DNA of 39,405 bases. Origin: CAYLQA01 sp964385695. Its GTDB lineage: Bacteria; Desulfobacterota; Desulfobulbia; Desulfobulbales; Desulfurivibrionaceae. The stretch's first letter is position 1. Every line of letters starts with the position of its first letter. Where the stretch lies: positions 1-39,405 of the forward strand of contig CAYLQA010000034.1 of the NCBI GenBank assembly GCA_964385695.1, in the 5' to 3' direction. Below the pieces are notes generated by a model. That model saw nothing but the letters and a program-made list of their open reading frames with translations. It had not been told where the DNA came from and did not search any database. The position numbers were made by a program, and so were the translations under genes. Below, in pieces: positions 1-8,237 of the stretch.

Positions 1-64
1 CTTAGCAAAAAAATACTTAAATTTCAACAGGTTATTGGTTTTTCAGGGCCGACTATTTAGTAGT

Positions 65-173
65 GGTAATCGAGCAGCAGTGCTGCAGATGCGCGAAAGA
101 GGCCTGCGAAGCATAGCAAGGCTATGTGAGCAGGCCGATGACAAAGCAGATACAGTGCTGCTGCTCGATTACC
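65..173. repeat. Long structured inverted repeat at the 3' end of lpxA
   Basis: The arms at 65-80 and 158-173 are perfect 16-bp reverse complements (GGTAATCGAGCAGCAG). The pairing continues to a 21-bp stem (65-85 with 153-173) through two positions (81/157, 82/156) that are G-U wobbles only if the plus strand is the RNA. Inside lies a second two-part hairpin: GGCCTGC 101-107 with GCAGGCC 130-136, and CATAGC 112-117 with GCTATG 121-126 around a 3-nt loop. The lpxA stop codon (169-171) lies within the right arm. No T-run follows either arm, so a simple intrinsic terminator is not supported. It could be a REP-like palindrome, a transposon end or a structured RNA. Confidence 0.75.
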
Positions 174-945
174 TCGCGATGCCCCGTTCGCTTTTGCGTA
201 TAAAATCGACAAAGGCGATAACCTCCGGCACGCCATCAAACTCAGCAGCCACCATATCGAGCGCCTCTTGCAGGCCAAAATCGGAACGAAACACGGCTTT
301 ATAGGCCTGTTTGATTCCTTTGATTGCCTCGTGACTGAACCCACGCCGCTTTAAACCGACAAAGTTCAAACCAACGGTTTTGGCCCTGTCCCCTTGGGCA
401 ATGGTATACGGAGGGATATCCTGGGCCACCATAGCGCCACCGCTGATCATCACATGCTGACCGACACGGGTGAACTGATGCACAGCGGAAAGCCCGCCCA
501 GGATGGCGTAATCATCCACCTCAACATGCCCGGCCAGGGTTGCCCCGTTGGCCAACACGATGTGATCGCCTACCACGCAATCGTGGGCAACATGGGAATA
601 GGCCATGAACAGATTGTCACTGCCCACAATGGTCACCTCACTGCCCGCCTCGGTACCCCGATGCATGGTGGTGAACTCTCGAATCTTATTTCGATCTCCA
701 ATACGCAGAGATGACTCTTCCCCATGGAACTTAAGGTCCTGTGGTTCCGCTCCGATGGAGGCAAATTGAAAAATCTTATTCTCCTTGCCAATGGTGGTCC
801 AGCCCTCGATAACAGAGTGTGGTCCGACCATAGTGCCTGCACCAATGCTGACATGCTCACCGACTACCGCATAGGGGCCAATCTCTACTCCATCGGCAAG
901 CTGTGCGCCAGGATGAACAATAGCTGTTTCATGAATATTAGACAT
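169..945 (-). CDS. lpxA: Acyl-[ACP]--UDP-N-acetylglucosamine O-acyltransferase LpxA
   Basis: The protein catalyses the first step of lipid A synthesis in the cytoplasm, moving a 3-hydroxyacyl chain from ACP to the 3-OH of UDP-GlcNAc. Its 258 residues match the usual ~260. The N-terminal two thirds is a hexapeptide-repeat left-handed beta-helix. H118, H121, H140 and H156 fall in contexts (HVAHDC, LAGH, AVHQF) that align with E. coli H122, H125, H144 and H160, so H121 is the expected catalytic base. The C-terminal helical part has the family signature GLKRRGFS and ends SERGIAR, like other full-length LpxA proteins. G169 sits where E. coli has G173, the chain-length ruler, which suggests a long hydroxyacyl chain (inference). 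An AGGA ribosome site lies 6 nt before the ATG. It is the last gene of a minus-strand run, 20 bp after the transglycosylase; lpxD, fabZ and lpxB are not alongside it. Confidence 0.96.
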   Translation of the reverse strand: MSNIHETAIVHPGAQLADGVEIGPYAVVGEHVSIGAGTMVGPHSVIEGWTTIGKENKIFQFASIGAEPQDLKFHGEESSLRIGDRNKIREFTTMHRGTEAGSEVTIVGSDNLFMAYSHVAHDCVVGDHIVLANGATLAGHVEVDDYAILGGLSAVHQFTRVGQHVMISGGAMVAQDIPPYTIAQGDRAKTVGLNFVGLKRRGFSHEAIKGIKQAYKAVFRSDFGLQEALDMVAAEFDGVPEVIAFVDFIRKSERGIAR

Positions 946-965
946 GTGATGTCCTGTAAAATTTA

Positions 966-2006
966 TTACTTGAGGCGCTCAGCCAATTCTGTCACAGCCA
1001 TGGCATAGCGGTTGGAGTTATTCCATTTGGTAATGGCCTGAAAGTTGGGGTAGCCGGCAACATATCGCATCCCGCCGTTTTTCAATTCCAGCCCGACAAT
1101 GGTTACATCTTTATCCCCTGGGGTGGCGGCCAGATCGACCCCTTGCAACTGTTTCACCTTCTCCCAGGGGACAAGGCCTTTGCGCCCTTTTTTATAGGCG
1201 GCCAACAGGGTCTTGTCTTTCAGTTTTGCGCCTAACTCCCAATAGACAGGTGCGCCCATGCTCCAGTGGAATTTATGCAGGTAATTTGCAATGCTCGCCA
1301 AAACATCCGGGGTAGACTGCCAGACATCCCGGCGTCCGTCCTTATCGAAATCCACGGCATAGGTGCGAAAACTTGAGGGGATAAATTGGGTCTGCCCAAA
1401 GGCACCACCGTAGGAACCGGTAACGGATAAGGGATCAACACTGTTCTCTTTACAGAGCAAGAGGTACTCAATAAGCTGTTGCCTGTAAAATGTGCGTCTT
1501 CTGGGATAGGCGTCAAACATGGTGTTCAGGGTCTGAAACATATTGAAGGCCCCCTTATGGTCACCAAACTGACTCTCGATGCCCCAGATCGCCACAACAA
1601 TCTCACGCTCTACACCGATCTCTTTTTCCACCCGATCCAGCAGCGTTTTATGTTTTTTCAAAAGTTTCTTGCCCCGTTTGATGGTCTTGCGGGTCACAAA
1701 ACGCGGGTGGTACTTGTAATACGGCTTGGCCTCCCACTGGGAATCCATCAAGACCAGCACACGTTTTTTGATCTTTACCCCGGCAAAGATCCCATTGAGT
1801 TCCTCGACCGTAAAGCCATGACGTAGCCGAAGCTCTTTAAACAATCCTTTGTAGCGGGGACTCTTGGTGTTGATCTTTTGACCATCCGTAACCAGGTCCG
1901 CGGCCTTGATCTTTACTTTCTTCTCTGCCTGAGACACAGAGACCAAAGGTGAAAAGGCACAAAAGACAACAGCTGTCAGGCATAGGGAGATAAGATATTT
2001 TTTCAT
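966..2006 (-). CDS. Periplasmic lytic murein transglycosylase, MltB (GH103) family
   Basis: This 346-residue protein should cleave the MurNAc-GlcNAc bond of peptidoglycan, forming 1,6-anhydro ends. Residues 1-27 are a signal peptide with a likely cut after VSVSQA. No lipobox is seen, so it is probably soluble in the periplasm, unlike the lipoprotein MltB of E. coli. The catalytic glutamate is E144 in IWGIESQFG, followed by the family block GSYGGAFGQTQFIPSSF and a C-terminal NNSNRYAMAV segment typical of the fold. The ATG overlaps the stop of the upstream DHH gene by 4 bp (ATGA), which indicates translational coupling. The position between LPS genes suggests co-expression with envelope assembly. 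A specific MltB symbol is not assigned because anchoring and length differ from the E. coli enzyme. Confidence 0.9.
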   Translation of the reverse strand: MKKYLISLCLTAVVFCAFSPLVSVSQAEKKVKIKAADLVTDGQKINTKSPRYKGLFKELRLRHGFTVEELNGIFAGVKIKKRVLVLMDSQWEAKPYYKYHPRFVTRKTIKRGKKLLKKHKTLLDRVEKEIGVEREIVVAIWGIESQFGDHKGAFNMFQTLNTMFDAYPRRRTFYRQQLIEYLLLCKENSVDPLSVTGSYGGAFGQTQFIPSSFRTYAVDFDKDGRRDVWQSTPDVLASIANYLHKFHWSMGAPVYWELGAKLKDKTLLAAYKKGRKGLVPWEKVKQLQGVDLAATPGDKDVTIVGLELKNGGMRYVAGYPNFQAITKWNNSNRYAMAVTELAERLK

Positions 2007-2962
2007 CCTTGAAAAACCTCAGAAAATGTCTTCATAAATTTATCCACCAGTTCTGGTGGGAGAACATTAATACCTGCGGCCCCTGCGCGGCCGCCACCGG
2101 TTGGAAATGATCGACAAAGGGAATCAGCTCCCTGTTTGTTATTCATGGGGGCCCGAACACTCACCATGAAGGAGCCGTCATCATTTTCCACCAACAGGGC
2201 ATGCGCTTTGGCCTGTTCCTCACGCGCTTTTTCGTTGCTGAACACACCGGCAACCCTTCTGGACCAAGCCTGTGCTGGAAATTGATAAATCCTGCCATGC
2301 TTAGAGTTTACCATCGGCTGAGCAGTGCGTGCTTTTTCCATATCATCACTGAATCCGGCCCGTAAAGCTGCAAGAATTTCACTCTTTCGAGCAAAAACCA
2401 AAGGGTCTTCAAAAGGCTTCACTGCCCGGTAGAGCTCAGCCGGGTGAAAATGCAGATCATCAACCGTTTTGCCATAGCCATTATAGTTCATCAACTCGCC
2501 CAGTTCCCGCAGCAGGGACACCTCATTTTCCGCAAGTGATAACGTTGCAGCAGCTTTTTGGGCAGAATCGTGCAGGTTGTCACCAAAGGCAGCAACCACG
2601 GCCCAAGAACGAAATTTTCCGCCAAGGAGACGATCAACGATGAGAGAGGTACAGACATCAGGGCTGGGGTCGATATGGGCTGTCAAATTTTCAGAGTTCG
2701 GCATGTCCCCGGCAAAGTGGTGGTCCACATAAAAGACCGTGCAACTATCCAGCAGTTGGACAAGGGATTCCTTGTTGCTGTCCATAGAGATATCAAGAAC
2801 CGTGAGCTTACAATCCGTTGCACCATTTATCTTATCCAGCAGACAAATGTCACGCTTAATGCCGGTGATCAGCTCCGCCTCACGCGGCTCTGCCAAACGT
2901 AACTGGTGCAAGGCACAGATGCCGTCCGCATCACCGTTAAAAACGTCGTAGGCCTTAGACAT
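2003..2962 (-). CDS. DHH/DHHA1-family phosphoesterase
   Basis: The 319-residue protein has the order of a DHH phosphoesterase. Motif I is FNGDADG (8-14), a further aspartate is D57 in VLDIS, the DHH motif is D80-H81-H82 in YVDHH, GDN is at 127-129, and a C-terminal DHHA1 domain ends with the glycine-rich GGGRAGAAG (289-297). Family members hydrolyse phosphodiesters such as short oligonucleotides or cyclic dinucleotides with two Mn ions. It lacks the extra domains of RecJ and any DUF or PAS part of GdpP, so it is closer in size to NrnA-like enzymes. Its substrate cannot be read from sequence. GGAAGG sits just before the ATG, and the gene overlaps lptD upstream by 8 bp and the transglycosylase gene downstream by 4 bp. 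The role of such an enzyme inside an LPS operon is unclear. Confidence 0.88.
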   Translation of the reverse strand: MSKAYDVFNGDADGICALHQLRLAEPREAELITGIKRDICLLDKINGATDCKLTVLDISMDSNKESLVQLLDSCTVFYVDHHFAGDMPNSENLTAHIDPSPDVCTSLIVDRLLGGKFRSWAVVAAFGDNLHDSAQKAAATLSLAENEVSLLRELGELMNYNGYGKTVDDLHFHPAELYRAVKPFEDPLVFARKSEILAALRAGFSDDMEKARTAQPMVNSKHGRIYQFPAQAWSRRVAGVFSNEKAREEQAKAHALLVENDDGSFMVSVRAPMNNKQGADSLCRSFPTGGGRAGAAGINVLPPELVDKFMKTFSEVFQG

Positions 2963-5276
2963 TGCCCTTCCCCCAGCGGAAGGCGCGGCCGATGCCGTCC
3001 AGGGAGAAAATCACCATCAATCGTTGGTCATCATTGGATTTTGTTGCATCCATCTCCACCATCCAGCAATGGGGTTTGTAGGTTAAACCAACGGATTGTT
3101 CAACGGTGTGGTTGGTGGAAAATGATTTATTGAGAAAGGCACGGGCCTCTAAAGTCGGGCTGATCTTGTACAAAATACGGCCCTCAATATCATGGACCAT
3201 ATCACCGCTATCCACATAGAAATAGGGCTCAGCCATGCCGCTGTACCGTTTATACTGATAGTCCAACTCCAAGCGGTGACCTTTGGCTGTGGTCAACTGG
3301 TTGAGCACCTCGTTACGGGTGATTCCCTGGCCGTACCAGCTCAGATTTGTTTGGTAACGAATCTTCCATGCCTCAAGAGGATAGAGCTCAAGATCAAAAC
3401 GCAGGTCAGACCACTCGCGCCTTTTGTCGGCAACAATCATCTTCCCGCCCATATCATTAACCGCATAGGTCTGGAGAATCTTAAATTTGCCCAGATCCCG
3501 GTTCCACATGGTCTCGCCCTCGGCAACCCCGCCCACGCCGAAGTAGTTGTTGAGTTCAAAGGTCAGCCAATTTTTCATATCAAGCGCATCTTCGCCATCA
3601 AACGCAAGTTGCCGTATTTCTTGATCCTGGGAGCGGGTCAGGTATTCATAAATCAGGTTAGGGCGCACCGTGTGCTCCAGCCAATCAATGCTGCCCACAT
3701 GGAAATCAAAATCACGCATCAGGGTGGTGGCCATGTTGCCTGTAAAATCATAGGCAAGGCGATCCTGGGTATCGCCATGGTTCCAGGTGGAGCCGCCATA
3801 GCTCTCGACCAGGTAATAGGTCTCCCGCATGCCGCCGGTGACCTTGCCCTCGATCCAGCCGCCACGGGGCAGGGAGGTGATCAATTGAGGGTGCAGATCA
3901 ATACGATGTGCGCCAATGCCCTGATCCCGCCAGTAGTTCACGTATTCGGTATCCCAGGCAACACTGAGGCTTGAATCATCCCACAGAGGACGACGACCAT
4001 TGAATTCCACCCGGGGCAGGGCCTGCAACGGACTCACGGTACGGGCAACATAGGAAAACTCACCGTCTTCCAAGACATTATCCCCGTCATCACTGCCCAG
4101 TGTGATATCGTTTGCAACATTTTGCCTGGTCCGCAATTCAGCGGTCAAAACCATGTCCGACCAAGATTTTGCCAGCTGCAAAGAGGATTCCCGTTCGTTA
4201 TCTGTTTCCTCTTCCAATCCACGCCCAAAATCCTTCAGAAAAATCTTTTCCGCCAGATCATAGCCCAGGTAGCCGTCCTGGAACTCCTGCAGGTAATCCT
4301 GGTCCGAGACAAAATCGATATCCGCCTTGCCTGTCCAGCCGTTTTTAAAGGCATGATCCGCCTTACCCCGCAGCCAGTAACGATTTTTGGTCCGTCGAAG
4401 GCTACCGTCACTCTTATACTCCTCCCGCAGATCCTCCCCATCAACCATATCATCCTGCAGTCCGCTGAAGAAAAGGGTTCCATAGGATTTACCGGAAAGG
4501 ACATAACGATATTCGGCGCCATAGGTGGCCCCGCGCCTTTCAAGATAACCGGGATAGAGGGTGAGGTCGTTGCTGGGGGAAAGGTTGACAAAATAGGGAG
4601 CCACAAGGCCGAAACCACTCCGGCTGGAGTGGGACCACTCAGGAAAAAGAAAACCTGATTCACGCTTGGTTTTGGCAGGGAATGACAGATAGGGGCTGTA
4701 GAGGACCGGTTTGTCCTTCACATGAAAGGTCACATGCTGTAACTGGGCCATGCCGTCAATGGTCAATTTGGCTTTTTTACTACGAAAGGCCCAAGGGGCT
4801 GGCTTACCCTCTTCAATTCGGCAGGATGAGGCCCAACCCTGCTTGAGGTTGTAGATGAATTCGCCGGTCTTGACGACCTCTTCACCCTGGATGTACATAT
4901 GGGTTTCAGCCAGGAAGATGGTGGAATCGTAAAAGGTGCCGACCTTGCCGCTCAGATCAAGGTCGGCATGTTTGGCCCGAACCTCGTCCTGGTTGGAAAG
5001 GACGTAGACATTGCCACGGGCCTTGACCGTGCCCCGTTCCACATCATAGCGGACCCAGTCTGCCCGGATCACCATGCCGCCGGGATCCTTTTCCTTGGGG
5101 CGGCTTAAAATCACATTGCCCTCGGCCAGAATACCCTCCGGCGCCTTAAGATGGATCAGGCTGTCTGCCGTGATCTCCCATGGCACAGGAGTGGCAAAGC
5201 CTTGGGTAACCGGCATGAAAAACCACAGGAGCAGCGCTCCCCAAGTATATATATTACGAAAAAGTCGGCCCACCAT
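2955..5276 (-). CDS. lptD: LPS-assembly outer-membrane protein LptD
   Basis: LptD is the beta-barrel that inserts lipopolysaccharide into the outer leaflet of the outer membrane together with LptE. I start it at the ATG at 5276 (773 aa) because GGAAGG lies 5 nt upstream; a GTG at 5303 would add nine residues but has a poor ribosome site. A signal peptide ends near VTQGFA (residues ~1-27). Residues ~30-135 are an OstA/LptA-like jellyroll with LAEGNV and ARGNVYV strand repeats; the rest is a large barrel, including the typical DKPVLYSPYLSFP segment. Only two cysteines occur, C152 (ASSCRIEEG) and C737 (KPHCWMVEM). These appear to match one of the two disulfide pairs of E. coli LptD (C173-C725). 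The gene follows ilvD by 67 bp and overlaps the DHH gene. Confidence 0.93.
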   Translation of the reverse strand: MVGRLFRNIYTWGALLLWFFMPVTQGFATPVPWEITADSLIHLKAPEGILAEGNVILSRPKEKDPGGMVIRADWVRYDVERGTVKARGNVYVLSNQDEVRAKHADLDLSGKVGTFYDSTIFLAETHMYIQGEEVVKTGEFIYNLKQGWASSCRIEEGKPAPWAFRSKKAKLTIDGMAQLQHVTFHVKDKPVLYSPYLSFPAKTKRESGFLFPEWSHSSRSGFGLVAPYFVNLSPSNDLTLYPGYLERRGATYGAEYRYVLSGKSYGTLFFSGLQDDMVDGEDLREEYKSDGSLRRTKNRYWLRGKADHAFKNGWTGKADIDFVSDQDYLQEFQDGYLGYDLAEKIFLKDFGRGLEEETDNERESSLQLAKSWSDMVLTAELRTRQNVANDITLGSDDGDNVLEDGEFSYVARTVSPLQALPRVEFNGRRPLWDDSSLSVAWDTEYVNYWRDQGIGAHRIDLHPQLITSLPRGGWIEGKVTGGMRETYYLVESYGGSTWNHGDTQDRLAYDFTGNMATTLMRDFDFHVGSIDWLEHTVRPNLIYEYLTRSQDQEIRQLAFDGEDALDMKNWLTFELNNYFGVGGVAEGETMWNRDLGKFKILQTYAVNDMGGKMIVADKRREWSDLRFDLELYPLEAWKIRYQTNLSWYGQGITRNEVLNQLTTAKGHRLELDYQYKRYSGMAEPYFYVDSGDMVHDIEGRILYKISPTLEARAFLNKSFSTNHTVEQSVGLTYKPHCWMVEMDATKSNDDQRLMVIFSLDGIGRAFRWGKGNV

Positions 5277-5343
5277 ATACCTTCCGTTGTTGAACAGCTG
5301 CACCTTTACCGTTTATCACGGCTCACACTACCAAACAGAACTG

Positions 5344-7038
5344 CTACTCATTCAAATTACAGGCATCATCCCGTAAAACAGCACCGGTGCTGCCCGAGGT
5401 CACCAAACGGGCATAACGGGCTGCGTAACCGGTGGTGATCTTCGGCGCCGGAGGCTGCCAACCTTCCTTGCGTTTTTCCAACTCATCGGCAGCAACGGCA
5501 AGCTCAATCTTTTTATTGGGGATATCAATATTGATCGTATCGCCTTCCTGGACAAAGGCAATGGGACCACCGTCAGCGGCCTCAGGGGATACATGGCCGA
5601 TGCAGGCGCCCTGGGTGCCGCCGGAAAAACGGCCGTCCGTTATCAAGGCGACACTTTTGCCAAGCCCCATACCGATAATACCTGCGGTGGGCGAGAGCAT
5701 CTCAGGCATGCCCGGTCCACCCTTAGGCCCACAATAACGGATGACCACCACATCACCGGCCTTGATCGCACCGTCCAAGATAGCGGAGTTTGCTTCTTCC
5801 TCTGACTCGTAAATCCGGGCCGGGCCGCTGTGCACCAACATCTCATCGGCCACGGCAGACTGTTTGACCACGCATCCGTCCGGGGCAAGATTGCCGTAGA
5901 GCACGCCGATCCCGCCCACTGCGTGGTAGGGATTATCTACCGAACGGATAATCTCGGCATCCCTGATCTTGATACCTTCCAAGTTCTCGCCCAGGGTCTT
6001 GCCTGTCACGGTCATCGTATCAAGATTCAGGCCGTTTTCGGTATTAACCAGCTCGCCCATGACAGCCAGGACACCACCTGCCTCATCCAGTTGTTGCAAA
6101 CTGTGCGGGCCGCCGGGAATCAGGCTGCAAAGATGCGGTACACGCTCGCTGACCTTGTTAAAAAGATCCAGAGGCAGATCCACGCCAGCCTCCTTGGCAA
6201 TGGCGGGAACATGCAGCACCGTATTGGTGGAGCAGCCAAGGGCCATGTCAACTGCCATGGCATTCTCAAAAGCTGCAAGGTTGGCAATATCCCGTGGGCG
6301 AATATCCTGTTCAAACAGATTCATAACAGCCATGCCTGCATGTTTGGCCAAGCGGATACGGGCCGCTGCAACGGCAGGAATGGTACCATTGCCCGGTAAA
6401 CCTAAGCCAATGGCCTCGGTCAGGCAGTTCATGGAGTTGGCCGTAAACATACCGGCACAGGAACCACAGCCGGGGCAGGCCTTATCCTCCAACTCTGCCA
6501 GATCCTCTGCAGAAAGGGTGTTGGCCTTAACCCGACCCACTCCCTCGAACACGCTGACAAGATGCACATCCTTGCCACGGAACCGGCCGGTGAGCATAGG
6601 CCCTCCACTCACCACTACACTGGGAATGTTGACCCGCAAGGCAGCCATCAGCATGCCGGGGGTAATCTTATCGCAGTTGGGAATAAAAACCATGGCGTCA
6701 AAGGGATGGGCCATGGCCATGATCTCGGCGGAGTCGGCAATAATCTCACGACTGGCCAAGGAATATTTCATGCCCATATGATTCATGGCCAGTCCGTCGC
6801 AGACCCCGATAGTGCCAAAGGAAATAGGGGTACCACCGGCCATACGCACACCGGTCTTGACCGCCTCAAGCATTTTATCTAAATGAATATGCCCTGGGAT
6901 AATCTCGTTATGGGCATGGCAGATACCGATCAACGGCCTGCTGATTTCTTCGTTGGTATAACCCATTGCTTTAAGCAATGAGCGATGGGGAGCGCGCTCC
7001 AACCCTTTTCGCAAAGCATCACTGCGCATAGTTTTCAT
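5344..7038 (-). CDS. ilvD: Dihydroxy-acid dehydratase
   Basis: IlvD dehydrates 2,3-dihydroxy-3-methylbutanoate and its isoleucine-pathway homologue to 2-oxo acids, the penultimate step for valine and isoleucine. The 564 residues match the family. Cluster and metal-binding blocks are present: GVCDG (C80), NCDK (C122) and CPGCGSC (C188, C191, C194), followed by MFTANSMNCL. The position that carries the third cysteine in plant and mycobacterial [2Fe-2S] enzymes (PCN) is PGH here (48-50), as in the E. coli oxygen-labile [4Fe-4S] type. An ATG at 7038 is preceded by a weak GAGA; a second ATG is three codons in. It heads a minus-strand run that continues into lptD, an odd partnership for a branched-chain amino acid gene. 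No other ilv or leu gene is in the window. Confidence 0.97.
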   Translation of the reverse strand: MKTMRSDALRKGLERAPHRSLLKAMGYTNEEISRPLIGICHAHNEIIPGHIHLDKMLEAVKTGVRMAGGTPISFGTIGVCDGLAMNHMGMKYSLASREIIADSAEIMAMAHPFDAMVFIPNCDKITPGMLMAALRVNIPSVVVSGGPMLTGRFRGKDVHLVSVFEGVGRVKANTLSAEDLAELEDKACPGCGSCAGMFTANSMNCLTEAIGLGLPGNGTIPAVAAARIRLAKHAGMAVMNLFEQDIRPRDIANLAAFENAMAVDMALGCSTNTVLHVPAIAKEAGVDLPLDLFNKVSERVPHLCSLIPGGPHSLQQLDEAGGVLAVMGELVNTENGLNLDTMTVTGKTLGENLEGIKIRDAEIIRSVDNPYHAVGGIGVLYGNLAPDGCVVKQSAVADEMLVHSGPARIYESEEEANSAILDGAIKAGDVVVIRYCGPKGGPGMPEMLSPTAGIIGMGLGKSVALITDGRFSGGTQGACIGHVSPEAADGGPIAFVQEGDTINIDIPNKKIELAVAADELEKRKEGWQPPAPKITTGYAARYARLVTSGSTGAVLRDDACNLNE

Positions 7039-7101
7039 GATTGTATCTCGTTTATTTTCTCGTTATTTTTCCCACATTTTAAAGCATTTATAGAAGAACG
7101 C

Positions 7102-7129
7102 ATCTTAGCAGCCAGCCCAGTACTGTCAA
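7102..7129 (-). promoter_or_regulatory. Candidate sigma70 promoter of the ilvD-lptD-lpxA run
   Basis: Read on the minus strand there is a perfect -35 TTGACA (7124-7129), a 16-bp spacer and -10 TAAGAT (7102-7107). Transcription would start near 7095, giving a leader of about 57 nt before the ilvD ATG. No attenuator or leader peptide rich in Val/Leu/Ile is visible in that leader. Confidence 0.6.
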
Positions 7130-7222
7130 GCCTTAATGTCCTGCCCTTATAAATTTGACTTGCCAATGGCAAAGGATTGTTTTACCTTCAATTTTAGCAT
7201 TTTTTTAAATTTTTAATTTCAG

Positions 7223-7250
7223 TTGGGATTATCCCCAGTTTTAAAATAAT
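7223..7250 (+). promoter_or_regulatory. Weak candidate promoter for the radical-SAM gene
   Basis: TTGGGA (7223-7228), a 16-bp spacer and AATAAT (7245-7250) lie 45 bp before the ATG. The match is imperfect. The small palindrome GGGATTATCCC sits just inside the -35 region, and TTGCC-AAT-GGCAA (7160-7172) lies further upstream. Either could be an operator, but nothing else supports this. The rest of the 257-bp divergent region is AT-rich without a recognisable gene. Confidence 0.25.
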
Positions 7251-7295
7251 CGGAGTGACATACCTCAAGCATCTTTTGCTTGCCATAATCGTTCA

Positions 7296-8237
7296 ATGCG
7301 CTACCTTTTCGGACCGGTCAATTCCCGCCGTTTGGGAATTTCACAGGGAGTAGATCTTCTCCCTCCCAAAATCTGTAACTACAACTGTATTTACTGTGAA
7401 GTCGGGGCCACCACTGAGCTCACCTGCGAGCGACGTGAGTACGTTCCCTGCTCGACCATTATTGCCGAGATCGACACGCTCCTGACAGACCAGTCCCTCA
7501 TTGAACATCTGGATATCTTCACCATCACCGCAACAGGCGAACCCACCCTGCACAGCGGCATTGGCAAGATTATCCGCTATATAAAAGAAAAGGCCGGTAA
7601 ACCGGTGGCAGTCCTTACCAATGGATCGCTCCTGTTTTTACCCGAGGTGCAGGATGACCTGATGGCTGCGGACATCATCATCCCCTCTCTGGATTCGGCC
7701 CGAGAAGAAAGTTACCGCAAGATAAATCGCCCAGCCAACTGTGCACCGCTCGCTGAACTTATCCAAGGACTGATAAGCTTCCGCAAACGGTACACAGGCA
7801 AGTTTTGGCTTGAGATTTTGCTTGCAAAAGACGTGAATGACGCTCCGGAGGATATCGAGGCCTTGGTTAAGGCAGTGGCTGATATTCGTCCGGACAAGGT
7901 ACAACTCAATACCGTGGCCAGACCGCCGCTTGAGAGTTTTGCCGCTCCCTTGGATCAGGACGCAATGGAGGGTGTAGCCCAACAATTTGACGTCCCCGTG
8001 GAAATCCTCATTGATTTTACCACCAGAAATAGGGAAAAATTTAGAAGCGTCTCGGAAAAAGAAATCGTGGAAACACTTAAAAGGCGGCCTTGCACCGCAA
8101 AAGACGTGAGCGAGGCCCTGAACCTTGACCCGGTTTCCACCCAAAACATCCTCAAAGAGTTGGCCGAAAGCGGTCACATTACAGTGAAGAGCCACCATGG
8201 CAGACAATACTACCAAACCGAACGACCAAGCGAATAA
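7296..8237 (+). CDS. Radical-SAM protein (COG0731-like) with a C-terminal winged-helix segment
   Basis: The 313-residue protein carries the radical-SAM cluster motif C27-x3-C31-x2-C34 (CNYNCIYC) right after the start FGPVNSRRLGISQG, typical of the COG0731 group related to wyosine-synthesis TYW1 but without its flavodoxin part. TATGEPT and NGSLL provide the SAM-binding strands. Residues ~245-305 resemble a winged helix (TAKDVSEALNLDPVSTQNILKEL), an arrangement seen in a subset of this family. No substrate is known for the bacterial group. The reading frame runs 41 bp into the next gene, the RNase E/G homologue, so the two are probably co-transcribed and the radical-SAM protein could act in RNA metabolism (inference only). 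Confidence 0.85.
   Translation: MRYLFGPVNSRRLGISQGVDLLPPKICNYNCIYCEVGATTELTCERREYVPCSTIIAEIDTLLTDQSLIEHLDIFTITATGEPTLHSGIGKIIRYIKEKAGKPVAVLTNGSLLFLPEVQDDLMAADIIIPSLDSAREESYRKINRPANCAPLAELIQGLISFRKRYTGKFWLEILLAKDVNDAPEDIEALVKAVADIRPDKVQLNTVARPPLESFAAPLDQDAMEGVAQQFDVPVEILIDFTTRNREKFRSVSEKEIVETLKRRPCTAKDVSEALNLDPVSTQNILKELAESGHITVKSHHGRQYYQTERPSE

Noticed and set aside
65..173. Inverted repeat as an integron attC site
   Set aside because: The arm ends are GGTAATC/GATTACC and do not contain the RYYYAAC / GTTRRRY core sites, and no integrase or cassette array is present.
3192..3974. 260-codon open frame opposite lptD
   Set aside because: A shadow of the barrel-coding strand without initiation signals.
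5830..6781. Overlapping open frames opposite ilvD
   Set aside because: They mirror highly conserved IlvD sequence and contain no known motif.
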